The position numbers were made by a program, and so were the translations under genes. A stretch of 11,887 nt of DNA from VRUE01 sp035605155 (GTDB lineage: Bacteria; Actinomycetota; Thermoleophilia; Solirubrobacterales; 70-9): NCBI GenBank assembly GCA_035605155.1, contig DATNHC010000021.1, positions 1 through 11,887 of the forward strand, read 5' to 3'. Below the pieces are notes generated by a model. It saw nothing but the letters and a program-made list of their open reading frames with translations, made no database searches and had not been told where the DNA came from. Position 1 is the first letter of the stretch, and each line of letters opens with the position of its first letter. Of the stretch, positions 5,614-11,887 are shown in pieces.

Positions 5614-6126
5614 TTACGGCTGAGGCGGGGCCCAGGGCGTGCGCCTCGGTAGCCAGCGTGGGACGTTGCGCTTGTAGGTTCGGTAATCCTCACCGAAGCG
5701 ACGCTCCAAGCTCGGCTCCTCATATAGCCGGAATCCGGCGTAGTTGAGCGTGAGGAAGAAGCCGAACCAGATCAGCAGCGGCGGCGATCCGAACAACGCT
5801 ACCTCCCCCGCCAGCGTGGCTAGCACGGCGGCGATCATCGGATTGCGCACGTGACGGTAGGGCCCCTCGATGACGAGGCTCTGGGGCGGATCCCACGGCG
5901 CAAGCGTGCCTTGGCCGACGCGGGCGAACAGCCGTACCGTCCAAAGCCAGAGCCCGAAGCCGACGGCGATCAGGCTGAGGCCGAAGAGGATGGGCAGAGC
6001 GGCCAAACCCTTTCCCAGGCCCCAGCCGACGTTCGAGCCGCTGCTGATGAGGACGACGAGCGGTACAAACACCACCACGACACCGGGCAGAAGCGCAATC
6101 GCGCGAACCTGGCGCCAAACGTTCAA
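5614..6126 (-). CDS. Integral-membrane isoprenylcysteine/phospholipid methyltransferase-like protein (ICMT/PEMT family)
   Basis: This 170-residue membrane protein has hydrophobic segments at about 8-28, 42-66, 98-112 and 115-135. It carries the family's conserved cytosolic motifs: GPYRHVRNP at 88-96, and EEPSLERRFGEDYRTYKRNVPRWLP across 136-160, with E136/E137, Y148, Y151, P156 and R157 matching the usual E-E-x-x-L-x-x-x-F-G-x-x-Y-x-x-Y-x-x-x-V-P-R pattern. These bind SAM and methylate small lipids, isoprenyl-cysteines or thiols; the bacterial substrates are mostly unknown. The first codon is TTG (6126), with GGGGAG four bases upstream. It is convergent with the MNT gene (59-bp gap, no clear terminator) and divergent from the lipoprotein gene. 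Confidence 0.85.
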   Translation of the reverse strand: MNVWRQVRAIALLPGVVVVFVPLVVLISSGSNVGWGLGKGLAALPILFGLSLIAVGFGLWLWTVRLFARVGQGTLAPWDPPQSLVIEGPYRHVRNPMIAAVLATLAGEVALFGSPPLLIWFGFFLTLNYAGFRLYEEPSLERRFGEDYRTYKRNVPRWLPRRTPWAPPQP

Positions 6127-6143
6127 GCGGCTCCCCGCGGCGG

Positions 6144-6253
6144 CATCGAGCGGACATCCTAAGCGCGTATGGCCTGAACTCGAAACGTCTCAACAGCAAG
6201 CAAAGTTGGTGACCGTGCCGCCTCCGGCCCCTTGAGCGCCGCGCCGCTCGATG
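6144..6253. repeat. Widely spaced 10-bp inverted repeat in a divergent promoter region
   Basis: CATCGAGCGG at 6144-6153 is the exact reverse complement of CCGCTCGATG at 6244-6253, 100 bp apart. Both arms lie in the spacer between the ICMT-like gene (minus) and the lipoprotein gene (plus). They could be paired operators, but a match of this size may arise by chance in G+C-rich DNA. Confidence 0.25.
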
Positions 6254-6323
6254 GAATCCCTTCACCAGACTTTCATCGGCGTTCTGAAATAAGCGACCGT
6301 CCAGTCGCGAAAGGAGTACGCAA

Positions 6324-7109
6324 ATGCCATCCACCCAGGTCAGCAACCGGGTTGCCCTGGTCAGCCTCCTGCTTGCCTTTGCCGCACTCTTCCTCGTCGC
6401 CTGTGGCGGGAATGGCGGGGACGGCAGTGAGGACGGGAGCGTCGCGGCGGCGGGGCTGCCACACGGCGCTGCGCCCGTCGACCTCAACCCAGCCGACTTC
6501 AGCATCGAGATCGACAACCCCTACTGGCCGATGAGGCCCGGTAGCCGTTGGGTCTATCGAGAGGCGGATGGCGGAGGAGAGGTGCAGCGAGTCGTGGTCA
6601 CCGTCACACAGGAGACGAAGCGGATCGCCAACGGCATCGAGGCGCGGGTCGTGCACGACGTGGTCAGCCAGGGTGGCGAGCCGGTCGAGATCACCGACGA
6701 TTGGTACGCGCAGGACTCGGACGGCAACGTCTGGTATCTGGGCGAGCGCACGGCGGAGTACGAGAACCGCAAGGTGGTCTCCAGGAGGGGCTCGTGGGAG
6801 GCCGGCGTCGACGGCGCTCAGCCGGGGGTTGTCATGCCCGCCAAGCCCCGCCCCGGTTTGGCCTACCGTCAGGAGTACTACGCGGGCGAGGCGGAGGACA
6901 GGGCGAAGGTGTTGAGCGTCAACGACCAGGCGGAGGTGCCTTTCGGCCACTTTTCCGACGTGCTGCTGACCAAGGACCTCGTCCCACTCGAACCGGACGT
7001 GCTCGAGTACAAGCTCTACGCCCGTGGCGTCGGTCCGGTACTGACCCTCGACGTCTCCGGAGGGGCGGGTCGCGAGGAGTTGGTCGTCTACACCGATGGC
7101 CGGGACTAG
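6324..7109 (+). CDS. Lipoprotein of unknown function
   Basis: This 261-residue exported lipoprotein has a short basic start, a hydrophobic run from 10 to 25 and a lipobox L24-V-A-C27, followed by a Gly/Asp-rich linker (GGNGGDGSEDGS). The mature domain is beta-rich with distinctive motifs: NPYWPMRPGSRWVY, ITDDWYAQDSDGNVWYLGE, GSWEAGVDGAQPGVVMPAKP, YRQEYYAGEAEDRAKV and a closing LYARGVGPV. I recall these motifs as a widespread bacterial family with no named function; the aromatic-rich beta strands suggest ligand or surface binding, but that is inference. The start is well supported: AAGGAG at 6311-6316, seven bases before the ATG. It appears monocistronic, divergent from the ICMT-like gene and convergent with the Gly-rich membrane protein. 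Just after its TAG the sequence repeats GGACTAGG as an imperfect tandem copy. Confidence 0.82.
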   Translation: MPSTQVSNRVALVSLLLAFAALFLVACGGNGGDGSEDGSVAAAGLPHGAAPVDLNPADFSIEIDNPYWPMRPGSRWVYREADGGGEVQRVVVTVTQETKRIANGIEARVVHDVVSQGGEPVEITDDWYAQDSDGNVWYLGERTAEYENRKVVSRRGSWEAGVDGAQPGVVMPAKPRPGLAYRQEYYAGEAEDRAKVLSVNDQAEVPFGHFSDVLLTKDLVPLEPDVLEYKLYARGVGPVLTLDVSGGAGREELVVYTDGRD

Positions 7110-7155
7110 GCCGGACTAGGTTCCAGACCAGCACGATCTATGTCTACCCCTCCCG

Positions 7156-7677
7156 TCAGGTGGGCCGAGGGCGCTGCACTGCTCTGAGCACGAGGCCGGC
7201 GATGCCGCCCAAAGCGATGATGGCGGCAACCCAGAGGATCGCGCTCGACAGCGCGTAGTGGCCGTCGGCACTCGAGATGGCCGCCTGGAGCGGCTGAGAC
7301 CCGCGTCCCCGTTCTCTGCCGCCCCCCCCGGTTGTCGCCCCGGCGCGATCGGCACCTGGTGCGCCATCCGTGCTCCCGCCGCTCGACCCCGGCCCCGGGC
7401 CGGATCCGCCCCTTGAGACGCCTTCCCCGAACAGTGGCGCTTTTTCGCCGGCGGGGCCGTCTGACTTGCCGACCCCGGCCGCTTCGTCGCGAGCTTGGTC
7501 GAGGGGCAGCGCGTACTCTTTCCCGGCCGGGCTGTCGGGGTCGAAGAACACTTCTTCCTTCGCGAGCGCCCGCTGTGGGGTGGGGACGAGGAGCGCGAGC
7601 ACGACGGCGCCGGCCAGTAGCATCGCGAAGCTCGTCTGGCGCCTGAGGATGCGGGGGCTGTATGAGTCGAACGGCAT
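7156..7677 (-). CDS. Signal peptide / Gly-rich linker / single-TM surface protein of unknown function
   Basis: This 173-residue protein has a basic n-region (RILRRQ), a hydrophobic core at about 18-31 and a probable cleavage site after ALA (residue 39). The mature N-terminus has the motif VFFDPDSPAGKEYALPLDQAR (43-63), which I recall at the same place in other actinobacterial hypothetical proteins. A Gly/Ser/Pro-rich low-complexity stretch (about 85-128) follows, then a TM helix at about 143-165 and a basic tail (RAVQRPRPT). The expected topology is motif outside, short tail inside. There is no LPXTG motif. The ATG at 7677 has no clear Shine-Dalgarno and is only 15 bp from the start of the divergent hydrolase; a start at M19 (7623) is possible but would lose the basic n-region. 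Pairing with the secreted hydrolase suggests a cell-surface role, as inference. Confidence 0.72.
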   Translation of the reverse strand: MPFDSYSPRILRRQTSFAMLLAGAVVLALLVPTPQRALAKEEVFFDPDSPAGKEYALPLDQARDEAAGVGKSDGPAGEKAPLFGEGVSRGGSGPGPGSSGGSTDGAPGADRAGATTGGGGRERGRGSQPLQAAISSADGHYALSSAILWVAAIIALGGIAGLVLRAVQRPRPT

Positions 7678-7692
7678 GGAAAGGTTGAGCAG

Positions 7693-8826
7693 GTGACTTT
7701 AGAGCAGGGCAGAGCGGCGGGAGCGCGTCTGGCGGCCCGCCTGGGCGCATGCGCGCTTCTCCTCCTCCTTTGGCTGTTCGCGGCGTCTGGCAGCGCCCGG
7801 GCTGCCGTCTCGACCCACAAGTTGATCTGGGGGCCGACCGACCCCGCCGCCTTCACCACCTATGCCGACCTGGGAGCAGGCCTCTATGAGATCGGGCTCA
7901 ATTGGTCCCTGATCGCGCCCACAAAGCCCAACAACCCGACCGATCCATCGGACCCGGCCTACCAGTGGACTCCGGTGATCGACGAAGTGATCGCCAACGC
8001 ACGAGCGCACGGGATGCAGGTAGTCCTCGAGATCTCCGGCGCCCCCGGCTGGGCCAACGGTGGCCGCCCCTGGCGCTTCGCCCCCGAGAATCCCCAGGAC
8101 TATGGGGACTTCGTGGCAGCGGCTTCCAAGCGATGGCCCGAGGTTCGCTACTGGCAGATCTGGGGAGAGCCGTCCCGCCGCCCAAATTTCATGCCGCTCC
8201 CCAAGCGCGTGTTCGGCCTGGAGCTAACCCGCGCCCAGCGGCGGGGACCTGAACTGTATGCACAGATCCTCGACGCCGCCTACGTCTCCCTCAAGCAGGT
8301 GAATCCGGAAAATCTGGTGATCGGCGGCAATACCTACAGTGGTGGCGACATCAGGCCGCTCGCCTACATCAAGGCTCTGCGCCTACCCAACGGGAAGCCG
8401 CCCAGAATGGACATGTACGGTCAGAACCCGTTCGGCTACAGGAAGCCCGACCTGCGCGAGGATCTGCTCCAGCCCGGTAACGGCGTCGCCGACTTCTCCG
8501 ATCTCGATGTCGTCGTCGAATACCTCGACCGCTACCTCTCTCGCGCCGGCAGGAACAAGCGCAAGCTGCGGCTCTTCATGTCGGAGTACTTCGTCCCGAC
8601 CGATCACGCGAACTGGGAGTTCAACTACTGGGTCACGAAGAAGACCGCTGCCAACTGGTTGACTGCTGCACTGGACATCGCCCGCAGCTGGAAGCGCATC
8701 TACACCTTGGGCTGGTTCGCGCTCGAAGACGAAGCCCCGAACGGCTCCGGCACCGAGGTCAATCGTGGGCTGCTGACGCACAAGGGAGCGACGAAGCCTG
8801 CCTATTACGCGTTCAAGAATGGGTAG
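7693..8826 (+). CDS. Secreted clan GH-A-like glycoside hydrolase (GH39/GH5-type)
   Basis: This 377-residue protein has an N-terminal signal sequence (hydrophobic 19-31, likely cleavage after ARA at about 37) and a TIM-barrel hydrolase domain. Barrel strands are recognisable in GLYEIGLNWSLIAP (63-76), GMQVVLEISGAPGWANGG (107-124), VRYWQIWGEPSRRPNF (151-166), LVIGGNTYSGG (208-218), LRLFMSEYFVPTDH (292-305) and YTLGWFALED (337-346). E159 is the likely acid/base and E298 the likely nucleophile. Clan GH-A enzymes normally have Asn just before the acid/base Glu; here it is Gly158. The substrate is unknown, probably a polysaccharide outside the cell. Translation starts at GTG 7693, with AAAGG at 7681-7685. 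It leads a same-strand set with the epimerase 21 bp downstream. Confidence 0.83.
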   Translation: MTLEQGRAAGARLAARLGACALLLLLWLFAASGSARAAVSTHKLIWGPTDPAAFTTYADLGAGLYEIGLNWSLIAPTKPNNPTDPSDPAYQWTPVIDEVIANARAHGMQVVLEISGAPGWANGGRPWRFAPENPQDYGDFVAAASKRWPEVRYWQIWGEPSRRPNFMPLPKRVFGLELTRAQRRGPELYAQILDAAYVSLKQVNPENLVIGGNTYSGGDIRPLAYIKALRLPNGKPPRMDMYGQNPFGYRKPDLREDLLQPGNGVADFSDLDVVVEYLDRYLSRAGRNKRKLRLFMSEYFVPTDHANWEFNYWVTKKTAANWLTAALDIARSWKRIYTLGWFALEDEAPNGSGTEVNRGLLTHKGATKPAYYAFKNG

Positions 8827-8847
8827 GCTGCTCGCCGTGATCGGGCG

Positions 8848-9807
8848 ATGAAGGCTCTCGTTACCGGCGGCGCCGGATTCATCGGCTCCCACATAGCCAC
8901 TCGTCTGATCGGTGACGGCCACGAGGTTCGCGTTCTCGACAACTTCTCGACCGGCTCGCGCTCGAACCTCGCCGCCTTCGAGGGCGAATTCGACCTGGTC
9001 GAGGGGGACATGCAGAGCTACGAGCGCGCGCATAACGCGGTTCAGGGCTGCGAGGTCGTTTTCCACCAGGCCGCCCTGCCCTCGGTACCGCGGTCGATCC
9101 AGGATCCGCTGACAAGCAACGCGGCAAACGTCGTCGGCACCCTCAACATCCTGCTCGCCTCGCGCGACAGCGGCGTGCGGCGGGTCGTATTTGCCTCCTC
9201 CTCCTCGATCTACGGGGCCGACCGAACCCTGCCCAAGCAGGAGGACCGAGCCCCGCTGCCGATCTCCCCCTACGCGGTGGCCAAGCTGGCGAGCGAGGGC
9301 TACTGCCGCAGCTTCTCCGAGGTCTACGGCCTGGAGACGGTGGCGTTGCGCTACTTCAACGTCTTCGGCCCGCGCCAGGATCCGCTTTCGCAGTACGCCG
9401 CGGTCATACCGCGGTTCATCACCGCCCTTCTGAACCGGGAGGCACCGGTCGTCTTCGGGGACGGTGAGCAGTCGCGCGACTTCACCTATATCGACAACGT
9501 GATCGACGCCAACCTGCGGGCCGCCGACGCGGAGGGCGTCTCAGGGCAGACCTTCAACGTCGCCTGCGGCGAGCGGATCAGCCTCAACCGGCTGCTGGAA
9601 GAGATCCGCGGCATCCTGGGCAGCGAGGTCGAGGCCTCCTACCTGGACCCCCGGCAAGGCGACGTGAAGCACTCTCTGGCCGACATATCGCTGGCCCGGG
9701 ATCGACTCGGCTACGAGCCCCTCGTCGACTTCAACGAAGGGCTGCTGCGCACGGTGGAGGCACTGCGGGCTGAGGTCGAGTCGGGCAGCGCGCCGATCGC
9801 GTCCTGA
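8848..9807 (+). CDS. NAD-dependent UDP-sugar 4-epimerase, WbpP/UDP-GlcNAc 4-epimerase-like
   Basis: This complete 319-residue extended SDR interconverts C4 epimers of a nucleotide sugar. Its NAD-binding motif TGGAGFIG is at 6-13, the Ser run SSSS at 117-120, and the catalytic Y142-x3-K146 in SPYAVAK. The stretches HQAALPSVPRSIQDPLTSNA (73-92), RYFNVFGPRQDP (168-179), AAVIPRFI (184-191), GDGEQSRDFTYIDNV (204-218) and GDVKHSLADI (271-280) are characteristic of WbpP/TviC-type UDP-N-acetylhexosamine (or uronic acid) 4-epimerases rather than plain GalE, so an N-acetylated substrate is likely. The ATG at 8848 has only a weak ribosome site, fitting coupling to the hydrolase that stops at 8826. The methyltransferase-like gene follows after 5 bp. 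Its role would be supplying a sugar for a surface glycan. Confidence 0.92.
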   Translation: MKALVTGGAGFIGSHIATRLIGDGHEVRVLDNFSTGSRSNLAAFEGEFDLVEGDMQSYERAHNAVQGCEVVFHQAALPSVPRSIQDPLTSNAANVVGTLNILLASRDSGVRRVVFASSSSIYGADRTLPKQEDRAPLPISPYAVAKLASEGYCRSFSEVYGLETVALRYFNVFGPRQDPLSQYAAVIPRFITALLNREAPVVFGDGEQSRDFTYIDNVIDANLRAADAEGVSGQTFNVACGERISLNRLLEEIRGILGSEVEASYLDPRQGDVKHSLADISLARDRLGYEPLVDFNEGLLRTVEALRAEVESGSAPIAS

Positions 9808-9812
9808 CGCGA

Positions 9813-10607
9813 ATGCCGCTCGCACTCGCCGTCTGCGAGGAGGGGGCCGAGCCGAGCCCCGAGACCGAACGTCGCTTTTTCGCCAAGCTGCGCTTGCCCA
9901 ACGGTACCTGGAAGACGACCTACCCCAAGCGGCTCGACGACGTCAACCAGAGGTTGCTCGAGCTTCTCCCGGAGGGACGCAGCCTGGAGGCGATGGACGT
10001 CGCCGTCTCCTCTGGCATCTCGACCGTCGAGTGGAGCGACCAGCTGCTGGCTAACGGCGTCCGGCACAAGCTGGTCGCGGGCGACATCGACCCGGATGGT
10101 CGGCTGATCAGTTGGGGTGGATGGCTCGCCGTGCTGTTCGACGGCAGCGGTCGCGAGCCCCTGCTGCTGGAGATTGGTTCGCTGACGCTTCCGGTGCGCT
10201 CCGAGAGGCGCTTGGCGAGGCTGGCGCGGCCGCTGCTGATCCCGAGCCTGCGCGTATTTGCCAGGCGGGCCCGCCCGGTCTCGCTCGTCAGCGCGGAGCT
10301 TCGCCGCCGCGCCGAGATCGAGCTGGTGCGTGACGACGTCACCGTTCCCGGCCGCTTTGCGGAGAGGTTCGACGTGATCCGGGTCGCCAACCTCCTTCAG
10401 CCCACCTACTTCGACGAGCGCACCCTGAGGACGATCGCCGTGAACCTGCGCGACCGGCTGCGTGACGGCGGCCTGCTGGTGATCTGTCGCACCGCCGAGG
10501 ATGAGATCAACCGCGCAACGATCTTCCGACGTCGGGGCGATCGCTTCTCCTCAGAGGCGTCGATCAATGGGGGCTCTGAGGTCGAGGACCTCGTGCTCGC
10601 ACTCTGA
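9813..10607 (+). CDS. SAM-dependent methyltransferase-like protein (class I, CheR-like motif)
   Basis: This 264-residue cytosolic protein looks like a divergent class I methyltransferase. MDVAVSSGISTVEW (61-74) occupies the motif I position but lacks the usual D/E-x-G-x-G-x-G glycines; LVAGDIDPDG (87-96) fits the acidic end of strand 2. FDVIRVANLLQPTYFDE (186-202) and LRDRLRDGGLLVICRT (212-227) correspond to motifs IV and V, and resemble CheR-type F-D-x-I-x-x-x-N-x-L-x-x-x-Y-F. The middle segment (130-165) is arginine-rich. It starts at ATG 9813, 5 bp after the epimerase stop, with no separate ribosome site, so it is probably translated by coupling. Its neighbours suggest a glycan-related substrate, but this is inference. 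It converges on the ligase gene with only 2 bp between stop codons. Confidence 0.68.
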   Translation: MPLALAVCEEGAEPSPETERRFFAKLRLPNGTWKTTYPKRLDDVNQRLLELLPEGRSLEAMDVAVSSGISTVEWSDQLLANGVRHKLVAGDIDPDGRLISWGGWLAVLFDGSGREPLLLEIGSLTLPVRSERRLARLARPLLIPSLRVFARRARPVSLVSAELRRRAEIELVRDDVTVPGRFAERFDVIRVANLLQPTYFDERTLRTIAVNLRDRLRDGGLLVICRTAEDEINRATIFRRRGDRFSSEASINGGSEVEDLVLAL

Positions 10608-10609
10608 GC

Positions 10610-11887
10610 TCAGCGAGCGGGTCGGCGATTCGCGCAGAGGACCGCGGCTGCCAGCGCGATCGGGATCGACACCTGCGGGCTGGCGACGGTTTCGACGAAG
10701 ACCATCCCCGCGGCGGCGCCCGCAAGCAGGCCGATTGCCGCTGCGGTGGGTCGATCTGGCCGAGCCCGGCGAGCCGCCACGATCGGCGCTGCGATCAACA
10801 GAGCCAGAAAGGCCAGGCCAGCCAACCCAAGCTCGGCGGAGACCAGCAGGTACTGGTTGTGCGCGGCCAGTCGCCCATAGTCGGCGCGTTCGGCCGAGTA
10901 GTCCGGGAAGGTGCTCCAGCCGATCCCCTGGATCGGCGCCGAGCCGAACGCGCGCAGCGCCAGCTCCGCGGCGTCGAGTCGCGATTGCACGTAGCGCTCT
11001 TCCAGCTGCGAGGCATCCGAGACGAGGTGATCGTAGACCGAGCCGCGAAGGCGCTCGGGGACAGCGAAAAGGCGCAGGCCACCGCCGGGCTCGTACGCGA
11101 TCACGCCCACGTTGGCCACGTCGAAGCCCGCCCGCGCCCGCGGCTGCCAGAGGAAAAGCGCCGCGTGGGGGGACCTGATCCGGGGGCGCCAGGTCAAGGA
11201 GAGCGGCCGCCAGCGCAGGCCGAGCCGCACCGAGCGGGTCGTCCCGCCACCCGCGACCCGGTCGGCGAGGGCGAAGTCGAGTTGCGAGCCGGCGCCGGTC
11301 GCCCTTGCCAGGAACCGCAGCACGTAGGTGCCACCCCGCTCGGCTTCGCCCCAACGGAAGCTCGCCCCCTCCCCGGGGCGCTTGCCGCGTACCGCGAGGG
11401 CGCCGCCGCGGTTGCTGAGCTGCGAGGGTCCACTCGGGATCGGTCCCAGGCCGCGGGCGTCCCAGCCGCTCACGTCGCGCTGGTTCAGGGCGTCGAGGAC
11501 AACCGGCGCAACCGCAAAGCTGGCGCTCTCGCGCCGCTCCTTGAAGACTGAGTAGAGGACCCCGGCGACGGCAACGGCGACCACGGTGCCGGCGAAGATC
11601 AGCGCCAGGCGACGGCGCGAGCCCCGCGCCTCCCACAGCGCCAAGGCGAGGATGCCGACGCCGGCGGCGATGATCCCACCGCGCGAGTAGGTGAGGACGA
11701 GCGCGGCGAGGAGGATCGCGATCGACCCTGCGAGCGCCAGTCGCTTGGCCTGGCCGACGACAGTTATGTAGGCGAGCGCCACCGGGATGCCGAGCGCCGC
11801 CGCCAGGCCCAGCTCGTTGGCGTTTCCGTAGCTGCCAGAGAGGCGGCCACCGGTGTCGGTCAGATCGACGGTGCCGGAGTTGATCGC
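10610..11887 (-). CDS. O-antigen ligase/polymerase family membrane protein (Wzy_C), N-terminus beyond right edge
   Basis: The frame is open to the window edge; 425 C-terminal residues are visible, numbered here from the edge. Just inside it is the family's RLSGSYGNANELGLAAAL (21-38), then TM helices and LTYSRGGII (65-73), a hallmark of Wzy_C ligases/polymerases. GIGWSTFPDYS (321-331) and AHNQYLLVSAELGLAG (342-357) give the conserved G-x-G and H-N-x-Y-L motifs of the large periplasmic loop; TM helices follow to the C-terminus. The family transfers or polymerises lipid-linked glycans on the outer face of the membrane. Between two TM segments an extra region of about 150 residues (125-275, genomic about 11078-11515) looks like a beta-sandwich carbohydrate-binding module. 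A GTG at 11782 lies inside the domain, so it is not the start. The stop is 2 bp from the convergent methyltransferase-like gene. Confidence 0.85.
   Translation of the reverse strand, partial: AINSGTVDLTDTGGRLSGSYGNANELGLAAALGIPVALAYITVVGQAKRLALAGSIAILLAALVLTYSRGGIIAAGVGILALALWEARGSRRRLALIFAGTVVAVAVAGVLYSVFKERRESASFAVAPVVLDALNQRDVSGWDARGLGPIPSGPSQLSNRGGALAVRGKRPGEGASFRWGEAERGGTYVLRFLARATGAGSQLDFALADRVAGGGTTRSVRLGLRWRPLSLTWRPRIRSPHAALFLWQPRARAGFDVANVGVIAYEPGGGLRLFAVPERLRGSVYDHLVSDASQLEERYVQSRLDAAELALRAFGSAPIQGIGWSTFPDYSAERADYGRLAAHNQYLLVSAELGLAGLAFLALLIAAPIVAARRARPDRPTAAAIGLLAGAAAGMVFVETVASPQVSIPIALAAAVLCANRRPAR

Noticed and set aside
7096..7118. Imperfect tandem repeat of GGACTAGG around the lipoprotein stop codon
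   Set aside because: Only two short copies; too small to be called a repeat element and probably replication slippage or chance.
7106..7859. Long minus-strand frames running through the hydrolase start and the Gly-rich protein
   Set aside because: They give Arg/Pro/Ser-rich translations with no signal peptide, whereas the chosen frames have a clear signal sequence and TM helix.
1..11887. CRISPR arrays, insertion sequences, phage genes and rRNA
   Set aside because: No regularly spaced direct repeats, transposase motifs, phage structural genes or rRNA-like stretches were found on either strand.

Overview
The window is G+C-rich, densely packed bacterial chromosome. G/C-ending codons, GTG and TTG starts, and the mix of protein families (an acidic actinobacterial-type small protein, a DGPF/YCII protein, a secreted GH-A-type hydrolase, a lipoprotein with an N-P-Y-W-P-M-R-P-G-S-R-W motif) suggest a high-GC actinobacterium, perhaps of the Thermoleophilia/Solirubrobacterales type. 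The taxonomic call is from composition and memory of these families, not from a search.

Region by region. (a) 3-236: the C-terminal tail of an unidentified plus-strand gene, overlapping tail-to-tail with the next. (b) 202-2185, minus strand: a likely three-gene operon, read in the order small acidic protein, nucleotidyltransferase-fold protein, DFR-like extended SDR. (c) 2289-3639, plus strand: a complete calcineurin-type metallophosphoesterase, a 35-residue membrane peptide that appears to start at CTG, then the decayed C-terminal half of an endonuclease/exonuclease/phosphatase gene carrying a frameshift. (d) 3736-4164, minus: a YCII/DGPF protein behind a strong Shine-Dalgarno. (e) 4431-5554, plus: a two-gene HEPN/MNT cassette of the HepT-MntA toxin-antitoxin type, with a TGATG junction, lower G+C than some of its neighbours, and an altered HEPN active-site motif. 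(f) 5614-6126, minus: an integral-membrane ICMT/PEMT-like methyltransferase. (g) 6324-7109, plus: a lipoprotein. (h) 7156-7677, minus: a signal peptide / Gly-rich / one-TM surface protein, divergent from (i). (i) 7693-10607, plus: secreted glycoside hydrolase, WbpP-like UDP-sugar 4-epimerase and a SAM-methyltransferase-like protein, with gaps of 21 and 5 bp. (j) 10610 to the right edge, minus: an O-antigen ligase/polymerase (Wzy_C) with a large beta-rich insertion.

How the genes fit together. The right third (7156-11887) reads as part of a cell-surface glycan locus: nucleotide-sugar epimerisation, glycan transfer or polymerisation by the ligase, an extracytoplasmic GH-A-fold hydrolase, and possibly methylation. 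The middle cassette is an accessory toxin-antitoxin or defence-like module. The left part is general metabolism and genes of unknown role. No RNA genes, CRISPR arrays, insertion sequences or origins were seen. The best leads for something undescribed are the HEPN/MNT pair with a non-canonical R-x4-Y motif, the ligase with an embedded carbohydrate-binding-like domain, the hydrolase with G-E-P in place of N-E-P, and the CTG-started membrane peptide.
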